A DNA stretch of 64,000 nt from Caballeronia sp. NK8 (GCF_018408855.1 NZ_AP024322.1:2914001-2978000), one strand, 5' to 3'. Numbered from the stretch's first letter, positions 53,069 to 61,830 are shown. The notes: generated from the letters alone by a model not told the origin. Program-made: numbers and translations.

Positions 53069-54151
53069 TCATGCGACCTTGTTGGCTTCGTTGTGGGCGC
53101 GTTCGGTTTCGAGCAGCGCTTCCTTGCGCGGCGTGCCCCAGCGATAGCCCGAGATCGCGCCATCCTTGCCGATCACGCGATGGCACGGAATCGCGAGGGC
53201 CACGGGATTCGAGCCGCATGCGTTGGCTACCGCGCGCACCGCGCGAGGCGAGCCGAGCGTGGCCGCGATGTCCGTGTAACTGCGCGTCTGACCATACGGG
53301 ATACGCCGCAACGCGTCCCACACGCGCCGCTGGAAAGCCGTCGCGCCGATGTCGAGCGGCAAGTCGAAGCGCTCGCGCGTGCCTTGCAGATACGCGCGAA
53401 TCTGCGCGATGAACGGCTCCATCTTCGCAGCATCCTCGACGCGTTCGGCCTGCGCGAAATCGGCGGCGAGCTGTCCGACGAGCGTATCTGCATCGTCGCC
53501 GAACGCGATCTTGCAGACGCCCTTGTCCGTCGCGGCGACGATCACCGTGCCGAGCGGCGTCGCGGCGGTCGAATAGCGCACGGTCAGTCCCGCGCCCTGG
53601 CGCCTGTACGCGGACGGCGTCATGCCGAGCTCGGCAGGCACGGCCTCGTACATGCGCGACGGCGAGCCGAAACCGGCGTCGTGCGTCGCGCGCGTCACGT
53701 CGCGGCCGCGCTGCAACGCGTCGCGCAGCACGCCCGCGCGTTGCGCCGCCTGATACTGACGCGGCGAGATGCCGACGATCCGCGAAAAAAGGCGCTGCAG
53801 ATGGAACGGGCTGACATGCACGGCATCGCTCAACTGGGCGAGCGTCATGCGCTGCTGCGGATCGGCGTCGAGCACCTTGCACGCGCGCTCGACGATGGCG
53901 AGTTCGCGCGGCAGGCTGGTCGGCTGGCAGCGCTTGCAGGCGCGGTATCCGGCGGCGACGGCTGCATCGGTCGTCGGGAAGAATTCGACGTTTTCACGAC
54001 GCGGCGCCCGCGACGCGCACGAGGGCCGGCAGAACACGCCGGTTGTGCGTACGGCGAAGAAGAAAGCGCCGTCGGCATGCTCGTCGCGATCGACGACGGC
54101 TTGCCAGCGGGTTTCATCGGATGAAAAGACAGGGTTGGTTACGGTTTTCAT
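53069..54151 (-). CDS. ada: Bifunctional Ada: DNA methyl-repair protein and transcription activator
   Basis: 360 residues from the ATG at 54149-54151. Domains in order: Ada zinc domain (about 1-85) with cysteine ligands in VFCRPSCASR and YRACKRCQP; AraC-type helix-turn-helix (about 90-180: LSDAVHVSPFHLQRLFSRIVGISPRQY); O6-methylguanine transferase (about 190-350) with IPYGQTRSYTDIA and active site IPCHRVIGKDG. Takes methyl groups irreversibly from DNA and, when methylated at the N-terminal cysteine, activates repair genes. All catalytic cysteines are present. No alkB or alkA gene is adjacent. Confidence 0.96.
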   Translation of the reverse strand: MKTVTNPVFSSDETRWQAVVDRDEHADGAFFFAVRTTGVFCRPSCASRAPRRENVEFFPTTDAAVAAGYRACKRCQPTSLPRELAIVERACKVLDADPQQRMTLAQLSDAVHVSPFHLQRLFSRIVGISPRQYQAAQRAGVLRDALQRGRDVTRATHDAGFGSPSRMYEAVPAELGMTPSAYRRQGAGLTVRYSTAATPLGTVIVAATDKGVCKIAFGDDADTLVGQLAADFAQAERVEDAAKMEPFIAQIRAYLQGTRERFDLPLDIGATAFQRRVWDALRRIPYGQTRSYTDIAATLGSPRAVRAVANACGSNPVALAIPCHRVIGKDGAISGYRWGTPRKEALLETERAHNEANKVA

Positions 54152-54205
54152 GACGACCTCGAAGGCTCTTGGGTACGAGACCACTGTAGAGCCGTGTGGA
54201 CGAGG

Positions 54206-54352
54206 TTACGCGCCGTTTCTTGCGGTGTCATCGGCAGGCGGAATCCCAAAAGTGACGCACAGATGCCACAGAATCACGCCATAGGGGTTTTTACTAAAAT
54301 TTCTATTGCGTCGCATCAACCGGCTATGTATTATTGGAACTGTCTCCTCCAT
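54206..54352 (-). CDS. Possible 48-residue small protein (low confidence)
   Basis: An ORF starting MEETVPIIHSRLMRRN follows a near-perfect ribosome binding site (AGGAGG four bases before the ATG). It encodes a basic front and a short hydrophobic patch (YGVILWHLCVTFGI). No family recognised. The same bases on the other strand form the candidate small RNA at 54341-54401, and the plus-strand reading has both a promoter and a terminator, so the two interpretations compete. Confidence 0.25.
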   Translation of the reverse strand: MEETVPIIHSRLMRRNRNFSKNPYGVILWHLCVTFGIPPADDTARNGA

Positions 54353-54401
54353 GTCTCCTCCTGATATGGATTCAGCCCGCCAACCTAGGCGGGCTTTTTT
54401 T
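54306..54401 (+). ncRNA. Candidate small RNA with duplicated UGUCUCCUCC motif, promoter included
   Basis: -35 TTGCGT (54306-54311), 17-base spacer, -10 TATTAT (54329-54334), predicted start near 54341, and a strong terminator: AGCCCGCC-AACCTA-GGCGGGCT (54374-54395) followed by seven T residues. The 60-base transcript would contain TGTCTCCTCC twice (54341-54350 and 54352-54361), complementary to AGGAGG ribosome binding sites. No plus-strand gene precedes the terminator, which therefore needs its own transcript. It converges on the hslU gene, which has a separate terminator. Untested; see the competing small ORF on the other strand. Confidence 0.5.
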
Positions 54402-54428
54402 CGCCTGTACGTTTCCATCAGACGAAAA

Positions 54429-54450
54429 AACCGGGCTCAACAGCCCGGTT
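54429..54450 (-). terminator. Terminator of the hslVU operon
   Basis: AACCGGGCT-CAAC-AGCCCGGTT, nine-pair stem, with six A residues on its left (T-run on the minus strand), 20-40 bases past the hslU stop. Confidence 0.85.
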
Positions 54451-54471
54451 CGTTCCTGGACGCCGCCGCCG

Positions 54472-55809
54472 TTACAGCACGTAGCGCGACAAGTCTTCGT
54501 CCTGCGCCACGTCGCCGAGCGCGCGATCCACATACGCCGCGTCGATCCGCACCGGCTGGCCCGTGTGATTGCCCGCCGCGAACGACACTTCCTCCAGCAG
54601 CTTCTCGATCACCGTATACAGCCGCCGCGCGCCAATGTTCTCGGTTTTCTCGTTCACCGAATACGCGATTTCCGCGAGACGCCGGATGCCTTCGTCGGTG
54701 AAATCGAGTTCGACGCCTTCGGTCGCGAGCAGCGCCTTGTACTGCTTGACAAGGCTTGCATCGGTCGAATTCAGGATCGATTCGAAGTCGCCGACCGACA
54801 GCGAATCCAGCTCGACGCGAATCGGAAAGCGCCCTTGCAGCTCGGGAATCAGATCGCTCGGCTTGGCGAGATGGAACGCGCCGCTCGCGATGAACAGGAT
54901 GTGATCGGTCTTGATCATCCCGTATTTGGTGTTGATGGTCGTGCCTTCGACGAGCGGCAGCAGGTCGCGCTGCACGCCCGCACGCGACACTTCGGCGCCG
55001 CCCGCCTCGCTGCGCGACGCGATCTTGTCGATTTCATCGAGAAACACGATGCCGTTCTGCTCGACGTTCTGCACCGCACGGCTCTTGACCTCTTCGTCGT
55101 TGAGCAGCTTGCCGGCTTCTTCGTCGGTGAGCAGCTTCAGCGCTTCCTTCACCTTCACCTTGCGGCGCGTCTTCTTGCCGCCGCCGATGTTCGCGAACAT
55201 CGAACGAATCTGCTCGGTCATGTCCTCCATGCCCGGCGGCCCCATGATGTCCATGCCGACTTGCGGCAGTTCCACGTCGAGTTCGATTTCCTTGTCGTCG
55301 AGCGCGCCTTCGCGCAAGCGCTTGCGGAAAGTCTGACGCGTGGTGTTGTCGCCCTCGCCGCCCGATTCCGCCGCGCCGAAACCGACCGGGCGCGCGCTCG
55401 GCAGGAGGATATCGAGGATGCGGTCTTCCGCGCGATCTTCCGCCTTCGTGCGTACTTTCTTCATCTCGGATTCGCGCGTCTGCTTGACGGAAATCTCGAT
55501 CAGATCGCGCACGATGCTGTCCACATCGCGCCCGACGTAGCCCACTTCGGTGAACTTGGTCGCTTCGATCTTGATGAACGGCGCGTCCGCGAGCTTGGCG
55601 AGACGACGCGCGATCTCGGTCTTGCCGACGCCCGTCGGCCCGATCATCAGGATGTTCTTCGGCGTGATCTCCTGGCGCAGCGGTTCGCCGACCTGCTGAC
55701 GGCGCCAGCGGTTGCGCAGCGCGACGGCAACCGCCTTCTTCGCGCGCCCCTGGCCGATGATGTGTTTGTCGAGTTCGGAGACGATTTCGGAGGGAGTCAT
55801 AGTGGTCAT
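54472..55809 (-). CDS. hslU: ATP-dependent protease ATPase subunit HslU
   Basis: 445-residue AAA+ unfoldase of the HslVU protease. Opening [20 protein letters not shown], Walker [20 protein letters not shown] (near 56), pore loop EVGYVGRD, I domain about 110-240, Walker [14 protein letters not shown], sensor [10 protein letters not shown], and a C-terminal LSRYVL tail that docks into HslV. The ATG at 55807-55809 or the second ATG at 55798-55800 may be used. It follows hslV after 11 bases. Confidence 0.97.
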   Translation of the reverse strand: MTTMTPSEIVSELDKHIIGQGRAKKAVAVALRNRWRRQQVGEPLRQEITPKNILMIGPTGVGKTEIARRLAKLADAPFIKIEATKFTEVGYVGRDVDSIVRDLIEISVKQTRESEMKKVRTKAEDRAEDRILDILLPSARPVGFGAAESGGEGDNTTRQTFRKRLREGALDDKEIELDVELPQVGMDIMGPPGMEDMTEQIRSMFANIGGGKKTRRKVKVKEALKLLTDEEAGKLLNDEEVKSRAVQNVEQNGIVFLDEIDKIASRSEAGGAEVSRAGVQRDLLPLVEGTTINTKYGMIKTDHILFIASGAFHLAKPSDLIPELQGRFPIRVELDSLSVGDFESILNSTDASLVKQYKALLATEGVELDFTDEGIRRLAEIAYSVNEKTENIGARRLYTVIEKLLEEVSFAAGNHTGQPVRIDAAYVDRALGDVAQDEDLSRYVL

Positions 55810-55820
55810 CGCTGGGTCCT

Positions 55821-56357
55821 TTATTCGATCGTCTCGATGACGCGATTGTGATTGGTGTAGATGCACATGTCGCCGGCGATGGTGAGCGCCTTTTCGACGA
55901 TGTCGCGCGGGGCGAGAGCGGTGTTTTCGATGAGCGCCTGCGCCGCGGCCTGCGCGTATGCGCCGCCCGAGCCGATCGCCGCGATGCCGTGTTCGGGATC
56001 GAGCACGTCGCCGTTGCCGGTGATGACGAGCGTCGTGTCCTTGTCTGCGGTGATCAGCATGGCTTCGAGACGGCGCAGCATGCGGTCGGTGCGCCAGTCC
56101 TTCGCCAGTTCGACGGCGGCGCGCGTCAGATTGCCCTGATGCTTCTCGAGCTTCGCTTCGAAGCGGTCGAGCAGCGAGAACGCGTCGGCCGTGCCGCCGG
56201 CGAAGCCGACCAGCACCTTGCCGCCATAGATGCGGCGCACTTTCTTCGCGCCCCCTTTCATGACGATGTTGCCGAGCGTCACCTGACCATCGCCGCCCAG
56301 CGCGACCTTGCCGTCGCGGCGCACGGAGACGATGGTCGTGCCGTGAAATTGTTCCAT
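55821..56357 (-). CDS. hslV: ATP-dependent protease peptidase subunit HslV
   Basis: 178-residue proteasome-like peptidase. Starts [20 protein letters not shown]; processing exposes the catalytic threonine of [35 protein letters not shown] and [13 protein letters not shown] are family blocks. ATG at 56355-56357. First gene of the hslVU operon, normally heat-shock induced; I do not see a convincing sigma-32 promoter. Confidence 0.97.
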   Translation of the reverse strand: MEQFHGTTIVSVRRDGKVALGGDGQVTLGNIVMKGGAKKVRRIYGGKVLVGFAGGTADAFSLLDRFEAKLEKHQGNLTRAAVELAKDWRTDRMLRRLEAMLITADKDTTLVITGNGDVLDPEHGIAAIGSGGAYAQAAAQALIENTALAPRDIVEKALTIAGDMCIYTNHNRVIETIE

Positions 56358-56616
56358 GTGCGTTCCTTGTGAAAACCAGAAGGACGCGGGGCGGCTTCGT
56401 CGTCGAACGACCGGCCGCCGCGCAGTCGAGAATTCGATGAAGTGCACGGCGCGGGGTTCCGTCCGGGCCTCGGAGGCCGCAGGCGAAGCGCCGCGCTCGC
56501 GCCCGCCGCGATGATGCTGTTGCGGCGGCGCGTCCGGCTCATTTTAGGGCGCTGGCGGATTTATCAAGACTTTCGACATCGACGTGCGGCGTTTTTGCTC
56601 GCCTGAAAGTAAAAAA

Positions 56617-56645
56617 GGCACCCCGTCGATGGGTGCCCTTTTTTA
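56617..56645 (-). terminator. Terminator downstream of dksA
   Basis: GGCACCC-CGTCGAT-GGGTGCC with A-run on the left and T-run on the right, about 100 bases past the dksA stop. It may act in both directions. Confidence 0.8.
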
Positions 56646-56733
56646 CTGATTTCCCTGCTCTAGCGCAACTTTTTGCGGCGGCGTTTTCCCCGTGGCGGGG
56701 CGGTCCCGCGATAATCGCCTGCCGGCAGCTATT

Positions 56734-57150
56734 TCAGTCGCCGAACAGCTTCTGACGCAGTTCGCGGCGTTCCTGCGCTTCGAGCGACAGCGTGGCCGTC
56801 GGGCGCGCGATCAGACGCGGAATGCCGATCGGTTCGCCGGTCTCTTCGCACCAGCCGTAATCGCCGGAGTCGATGCGCGCGAGCGATTGCTGCACCTTCT
56901 TCAGAAGCTTGCGTTCGCGGTCGCGCGTGCGCAGTTCCAGTGCATGCTCTTCCTCGATGGTCGCGCGATCCGCCGGGTCCGGCACGATCACCGTTTCCCG
57001 CAGATTTTCGGTCGTCTGGCCGGCATTCTTCAGAATGTCCGCCTGCAACTGCTCGAGCCGGTTCTTGAAGAAGGCGAGTTGATCCTCGTTCATGTAGTCC
57101 TTCTCGCTCATCTTCAGGATTTCGGCTTCGGTCAAGAGTTTCGTTGTCAT
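56734..57150 (-). CDS. dksA: RNA polymerase-binding transcription factor DksA, low-cysteine type
   Basis: 138 residues. Binds in the RNA polymerase secondary channel and, with ppGpp, resets rRNA and amino acid promoters. The coiled-coil tip motif DxxDxA is present (D58, D61, A63) and the C-terminal helix is normal (LSLEAQERRELRQ). The four zinc positions (Cx2Cx17Cx2C in E. coli) read C101, T104, S122, A125, so the zinc finger cannot bind metal in the usual way. The C-x2-T-x17-x-x2-A pattern resembles zinc-independent DksA2 of Pseudomonas. The start codon overlaps the stop of the upstream ORF, and its own ribosome binding site is weak. Confidence 0.96.
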   Translation of the reverse strand: MTTKLLTEAEILKMSEKDYMNEDQLAFFKNRLEQLQADILKNAGQTTENLRETVIVPDPADRATIEEEHALELRTRDRERKLLKKVQQSLARIDSGDYGWCEETGEPIGIPRLIARPTATLSLEAQERRELRQKLFGD

Positions 57151-57398
57151 CTGCTTGCTTCTTCAATGTAAGGCGATGTCTTCGCAACGCCCGCACTTGC
57201 GTTGCCCGCATGCAGCGCATCGGTACGCATGGGGCTACGCGACGCGTCGATGCGGGGCCGAACTCCTCTGGAAACCGATATTGGATGATGCTCCGGATGA
57301 CGACGGGCGCATTTGCATGTGCCCTGGATTTCCGGCCCCGGTGCTTTGACTTGATTTGCCTTCCCCCGGCAAATCGAGGCATCGTCCCGACGGGACAT
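57147..57398 (-). CDS. Candidate 83-residue upstream ORF coupled to dksA
   Basis: Starts MSRRDDASICRGKANQ from the ATG at 57396-57398, with AGGAG five bases upstream; ends EEASR, its TGA overlapping the dksA ATG (ATGA at 57147-57150). The peptide is basic and contains CKCARRHPEHHP (C28, C30, H34, H37, H38), a possible metal-binding cluster. A -10-like TACAAT lies at 57476-57481 (minus strand). The strong start site and exact coupling suggest it is translated and may control dksA. Composition is not strongly gene-like, so conservation must decide. Confidence 0.4.
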   Translation of the reverse strand: MSRRDDASICRGKANQVKAPGPEIQGTCKCARRHPEHHPISVSRGVRPRIDASRSPMRTDALHAGNASAGVAKTSPYIEEASR

Positions 57399-57621
57399 CC
57401 CTTCTCCTGACTTCCGCCGAGCGTGCGCCTGAAAGACGCGCATCCAGCGGAACTGCCCTTCTCCAGTGGGGCTGTATTGTAACTGAACCGCAATTTCCGA
57501 CGATAACGAGGAAAACCCTGTCAAATCACGCCGGAATTTCAAAAATATAACGCCTGGACGTGCAAAAAGCGATGTCGGTTGGTGGTCGCGACTACATACC
57601 CGCATCGAAAGTCGCTCATGA

Positions 57622-57657
57622 AAAACGCCGCCCGCGAGTCACTCGCAGCGGCGTTTT
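57622..57657 (-). terminator. Terminator after the COG0523 gene
   Basis: AAAACGCCGC and GCGGCGTTTT arms with an inner GCGAGT-C-ACTCGC hairpin and flanking A/T runs, about 60 bases past the stop of the 57719-58783 gene. It separates that gene from dksA, so dksA must have its own promoter in 57399-57620. Confidence 0.8.
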
Positions 57658-57718
57658 CATTTCAGCGCCCGGTTCCGCCCCGCGTGAATCGCAGGATTCA
57701 AGCGAGATGCGTGCCGGG

Positions 57719-58783
57719 TTACTTCACGAGACAGGCGTCGAGTCCGTCGGTGATCAGATCCTTCGGCAGCTCGATGCCGATGAACACCATCTTGCTGTTT
57801 TTCTTTTCGATCGGCATCCATTTGCCGGCGAGGTCGCTGCCCATCATCTGATGCACGCCCTGGAACACGACCTTGCGATCGACGCCCTTCATATAGAGCA
57901 CGCCCTTGTAGCGCAGCAGGCGCTCGCCATAGATCTGCAGGATGCCGCCGAGGAAGTCTTCGAGGCGGTTCGGATCGAACGGCTTGTCGCTGCGGTAGAC
58001 GAACGACTTGATCTTGTCGTCGTGATGCGCGTGATGGTGATGATGCCCGTGCTCGTGATCGCGGCTGTGATCGTGACCGCAGGTCGAATGATCGTGGTCG
58101 TGATCGTGCGCGTGGTCATGGTCGTGATCGTCTTCCGCGAGGAAGTCGGGATCGATCTCGAGCTTCGAATTCAGATTGAAGCCGCGCAGATCGAAGATTT
58201 CCTTGATGTCGGCATCGCCGAAATTGACGATCCTGACGGCCGCGCGCGGGTTCATGTGCAGCAGGCGATGCTTGAGAGATTCGAGTTCGTCGGCCGAGAC
58301 GAGATCGGACTTCGTGACGAACAGGCGATCCGCGAAACCGACCTGCCGCTGCACCACTTCGTGCTGATCGAGCTGCGCGTTCGCGTGCTTCGCGTCGACT
58401 AGCGTGATGATCGCGTCGAGCAGGAATTCGTCGGCGACGGTGTTATCCATGAAGAACGTCTGCGCGACCGGACCCGGATTCGCGAGGCCGGTGGTTTCGA
58501 TCACGACGCGGTCGAAATCGAGCGTGCCCGCCTTCTTGCGGTTCGCGAGGTCTTCGAGCGCGCGCGCCAGATCGCCGCGGATCGTGCAGCAGATGCAGCC
58601 GTTGCTCATCTGGATGATCTGCTCGTTCGTTTCCTGCACGAGAATTTCGTTGTCGATGTTCTCTTCGCCGAACTCGTTCTCGATCACGGCGATCTTCATG
58701 CCGTGCTGCTCGTTCAGGATGCGCTTGAGCAGCGTGGTTTTGCCGCTGCCCAGAAAGCCGGTCAGGATGGTTACGGGAATCAT
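57719..58783 (-). CDS. COG0523 (CobW/YjiA-family) GTPase, putative metallochaperone
   Basis: 354 residues. Walker A TGFLGSGKTTLL near 8-19, intact metal motif NGCICC (C63, C65, C66), switch VIETTGLANPGP, guanine motif TKSD, then a long His/Asp-rich linker (about 215-255, HDHDHAHDHDHDH and similar) and the CobW C-terminal domain. Hydrolyses GTP and hands a metal, probably zinc, to a client. Sits directly upstream of the low-cysteine dksA, as COG0523 genes do near dksA2 in pseudomonads, supporting a zinc-economy role (inference). I see no clear Zur box. Confidence 0.94.
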   Translation of the reverse strand: MIPVTILTGFLGSGKTTLLKRILNEQHGMKIAVIENEFGEENIDNEILVQETNEQIIQMSNGCICCTIRGDLARALEDLANRKKAGTLDFDRVVIETTGLANPGPVAQTFFMDNTVADEFLLDAIITLVDAKHANAQLDQHEVVQRQVGFADRLFVTKSDLVSADELESLKHRLLHMNPRAAVRIVNFGDADIKEIFDLRGFNLNSKLEIDPDFLAEDDHDHDHAHDHDHDHSTCGHDHSRDHEHGHHHHHAHHDDKIKSFVYRSDKPFDPNRLEDFLGGILQIYGERLLRYKGVLYMKGVDRKVVFQGVHQMMGSDLAGKWMPIEKKNSKMVFIGIELPKDLITDGLDACLVK

Positions 58784-58920
58784 GGTGTCGCCTGTGTCCT
58801 TGTCTGTGTTCGGTCGTCTGTGTCTTGGAACCGCGCTGAATCGATTATTGAAACATATTTGTCAAGCCAGCGCCGCGCGCGGCCTTGGGCGGAGCGCGAA
58901 TTGCGGCTACGTTGGGGCGA

Positions 58921-60120
58921 TCAGGCGATTTGCAACAGCAGCCCTTTCAGGTACTCGCCTTCCGGAAACGCCGTCAGCAGCGGATGATCGACGCCCGCGC
59001 CCAGGCGCTTGAGAATGCGCGCATCGACGCGCGCATCCGCCGCCGCATCCGCGACGATCTTCTGAAACAGGCCGGAATCGATCGCGCCCGAGCACGAATA
59101 GGTGAAAAGCAGCCCGCCCGGGCGCAGCAGCTTGAAGCCGCTCAGGTTGATGTCCTTGTACGCGCGCGCGGCGCGATCCACCGTTTCCTTCGATGGCGCG
59201 AACTTCGGCGGATCGAGCACGATCAGGTCGAACCGCCGGCCTTCGTCGTAGAGACGGCGCAGCGTCTTGAAGGCATCGGCGTCGAGCCATTCGGCCTTGT
59301 CGGCGTCGAAGCCGTTCGCCTTCACGTTTTCGCGGGCGAGCGCGAGCGCTTCGCCGGACGAATCGACGGATACCACGCGCGTCGCGCCGCCCTTGAGCGC
59401 CGCAAGCGAAAAGCCGCCCGTATAGCAGAAGCAGTTCAAGACCTCGCGCCCCGCAGCGTGCTGCGCGACGAGCACGCGGTTGTCGCGCTGATCGACATAG
59501 AAGCCCGTCTTGTGGCCGTTGCGCACATCGACGTGATGGCGCACGCCGCATTCGTTCGTGATGAGCGTATCGGGCGGTGCGTCGCCGGCGAGCACGCCGG
59601 TGGTCTGCTCCAGTCCTTCTTTCTGGCGGATCGACACGTCCGAGCGCTCGTAGACGTTCGGGCAGCCGGTCGCGTCGATCAGCGCCTGCACGATGGCCGC
59701 TTTCCACGCTTCGACGCCCGTCGCCATGAACTGGCAGACGAGCTGCGCGCGCGGCTGGTCGTCGGCGACGTAGTAATCGACGATCAGGCCCGGCAAGCCG
59801 TCTGCCTCGCCGAAGACGAGACGCGTCGCGCCCGTGTTCTTCACCATCGTCTGCCGGAGCGCCACCGCGCGCTGCACGCGGCGCTTGAAGAACGCGTGAT
59901 CGACCGGCTCGCTTTCGTCGAAGCTCCACACGCGCGCGCGGATCTGCGAATGCGGGCTGTACGACGCGCGCGCGAGAAAGCGCCCGTCCGCCGCGCGCAC
60001 GACGACCGTCGCGCCGGGCGCGGGATCGCCGTCGATACGCGCGATCGCGTTCGCATAGACCCACGGATGGCGGCGAACGAGCGATCTGTCCTTCGACGGC
60101 TTGAGCGTGATGGTGTTCAT
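58921..60120 (-). CDS. rlmI: 23S rRNA (cytosine-C5)-methyltransferase RlmI-like
   Basis: 399 residues. N-terminal PUA domain (SLVRRHPWVYANAI), then a linker with NGHKTGFYVDQRDNR, and the SAM domain with VLNCFCYTGGFSLAALKGGA, VSVDSSGEAL and LIVLDPPKFAPS. RlmI of E. coli methylates C1962 of 23S rRNA. ATG at 60118-60120. The cysteine expected in m5C enzymes is visible in TYSCSGAIDS. Transcribed on the same strand as xerC, which ends 37 bases upstream. Confidence 0.93.
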   Translation of the reverse strand: MNTITLKPSKDRSLVRRHPWVYANAIARIDGDPAPGATVVVRAADGRFLARASYSPHSQIRARVWSFDESEPVDHAFFKRRVQRAVALRQTMVKNTGATRLVFGEADGLPGLIVDYYVADDQPRAQLVCQFMATGVEAWKAAIVQALIDATGCPNVYERSDVSIRQKEGLEQTTGVLAGDAPPDTLITNECGVRHHVDVRNGHKTGFYVDQRDNRVLVAQHAAGREVLNCFCYTGGFSLAALKGGATRVVSVDSSGEALALARENVKANGFDADKAEWLDADAFKTLRRLYDEGRRFDLIVLDPPKFAPSKETVDRAARAYKDINLSGFKLLRPGGLLFTYSCSGAIDSGLFQKIVADAAADARVDARILKRLGAGVDHPLLTAFPEGEYLKGLLLQIA

Positions 60121-60157
60121 TGCGGTGATGAAAGCGGCGCGCGAGGCGCCGTCGGGG

Positions 60158-61093
60158 TCAATCGCGCTTCTTTGCGCGCGGGTGCGCCGCATCGTAGACG
60201 CGGGCCAGATGCTGAAAATCGAGCGACGTATACACCTGCGTGGCCGTGATGCTCGCATGGCCGAGCAGTTCCTGCACCGCGCGCAGATCGCCGCTCGATT
60301 GCAGGACGTGGGTGGCGAACGAATGCCGCAGCACGTGCGGATGCACGTTCGACGGAATGCCCGCCTGCAACGCGAGACGCTTCACGCGCTCCCGCACCAC
60401 GCCCGGCGACATGCGGTTGCCGCGCACCGAGACGAAGAGCGCGTGCGGATCGAGCTTGACGAATTCGCCGCGCACTTCGATCCACGCGCGCAAGGCGTCG
60501 ATCGCCTTGCGGCCGACGGGCACCTTGCGCATGCGCTTGCCTTTGCCCAGCACCGTGACTTCCGCGCTGTCGAGATCGATCCAGCCTTGCGACGTGTATT
60601 CGCTGCTATCGACGAAACGCACGTCGAGCCCGACGAGCTCCGCGAGCCGCAAGCCCGACGAATAAAACAGTTCGAGCATCGCGTGATCGCGCAGCGCTTC
60701 GGTCGTGCCGGCTTGCGGCGCGTCCATGAGCGCCATGGCGTCGTCGACGGAAAGCGCCTTTGGCAGCGTCTTCTCGCGTTTCGGCGCACGCACGGTCGCG
60801 ACAGGATTCGCGGGCATCTCGACGCGCTCGGCGAGCCATCGATAGAACGCGCGCCACGCCGACAGCCGATGCGCAATGGAACGCGATGACAGCCCGCCGG
60901 CGTGCGCCCGCACGACGGCACCGCGAATATCCGCGGGGGTCAGCGACTCGAGCGGACGGTCTTTGGCGAGCGCGCGCAGCTCGCCCAGCTCATGCGTGTA
61001 GCCGCGCAGCGTATGCTCGGAGAGATGCCGCTGGTGCTCCAGCATCGCGAGATAGTCGGCGATCGCATTTTCCGAGGGCGCGGCGGCGTTCAT
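60158..61093 (-). CDS. xerC: Site-specific tyrosine recombinase XerC
   Basis: 311 residues. N-terminal SAM-like core-binding domain (about 10-95) and catalytic domain with the arginine in SSGLRLAELVGLD, lysine in VLGKGKRMRKVPV, HVLRHSFATH and the nucleophile tyrosine in LLGHASITATQVYTS. With XerD it resolves chromosome dimers at dif. ATG at 61091-61093, just two bases after the DUF484 stop. Third gene of the dapF-DUF484-xerC group seen in many proteobacteria. Confidence 0.96.
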   Translation of the reverse strand: MNAAAPSENAIADYLAMLEHQRHLSEHTLRGYTHELGELRALAKDRPLESLTPADIRGAVVRAHAGGLSSRSIAHRLSAWRAFYRWLAERVEMPANPVATVRAPKREKTLPKALSVDDAMALMDAPQAGTTEALRDHAMLELFYSSGLRLAELVGLDVRFVDSSEYTSQGWIDLDSAEVTVLGKGKRMRKVPVGRKAIDALRAWIEVRGEFVKLDPHALFVSVRGNRMSPGVVRERVKRLALQAGIPSNVHPHVLRHSFATHVLQSSGDLRAVQELLGHASITATQVYTSLDFQHLARVYDAAHPRAKKRD

Positions 61094-61095
61094 GT

Positions 61096-61815
61096 TCAGT
61101 GCGGCAGCAAGCGCGACAGCGCCGCGCTCGCCAGCGCGCCGATGTGCGTGAGGAAGTCCGTCGCCATGCCGTCGTGGAAACGGCGCGGATCGGGCGAGCC
61201 CATTACGAGCAGGCCGAAGCTCGGTGCGTCCGGACCGCCCTGCGGGTCGCGCAGGGCGATCAGCGAGACGGATTCGATCTTGCGGTCGGTATCGGGCGGG
61301 CCGTCGCTGGGCGCGACCGTCACCGATGCCGAGTTCGCCGCGCCGAGCCATTGCGCCGCTGCGAAGCCCGTGTTCGCGCCGCAGTACGGCGCGGAGAGGC
61401 TGCTCGTGAAGATGCGTACTTCCTCGCCGACCTGGCGCGCGAAATCGGCCTGCCGATACGCTTCGTCGATATCCCACACGCGCAACGCGGCGTGCGGTAC
61501 GTCGAAGACTTCGCACAGGCCTGTGCTGATGGTCGCAGGCAACGCGTATGGATCGCGCTGGGAAATCACGCGCACGGTCCAGCGATTGAACTTGGTCGAG
61601 ATGCTGTCGTTCTCGTGGCCGTAGCGCAGCAGTTCGGCGAGACGCCGCTCCAGTTGCTTGTTCTTGTCGCGCAGCATTTCCATCTGGCGTTCCTGCAGCG
61701 ACACGGCCGCCTTGCCGTGCGGATTCGAAAGCCGGATGGTGCCGAGCAGTTCCGCATGCTCGACGAAGAAATCGGGGTTGGCGAGCAGGTAGTCGGCGAC
61801 TTCGCGTGGATTCAT
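61096..61815 (-). CDS. DUF484-family protein (GAF-like)
   Basis: 239 residues starting MNPREVADYLLANPDFFVEHAELL, the DUF484 signature, followed by a coiled coil (SLQERQMEMLRDKNKQLERRL) and a GAF-like domain ending FLTHIGALASAALSRLL. Always found between dapF and xerC in many proteobacteria (yigA in E. coli); its function is unknown. Spacing of two bases to xerC and 15 to dapF indicates one operon. Confidence 0.95.
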   Translation of the reverse strand: MNPREVADYLLANPDFFVEHAELLGTIRLSNPHGKAAVSLQERQMEMLRDKNKQLERRLAELLRYGHENDSISTKFNRWTVRVISQRDPYALPATISTGLCEVFDVPHAALRVWDIDEAYRQADFARQVGEEVRIFTSSLSAPYCGANTGFAAAQWLGAANSASVTVAPSDGPPDTDRKIESVSLIALRDPQGGPDAPSFGLLVMGSPDPRRFHDGMATDFLTHIGALASAALSRLLPH

Positions 61816-61830
61816 GATGACCTGGTTGCG

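Noticed and set aside
58837-58865. TTGACA -35 box upstream of the second COG0523 gene, and a possible Zur box
   Set aside because: The matching -10 (GATTCA) is poor and no palindromic Zur-type site is visible, so neither is listed as a feature.
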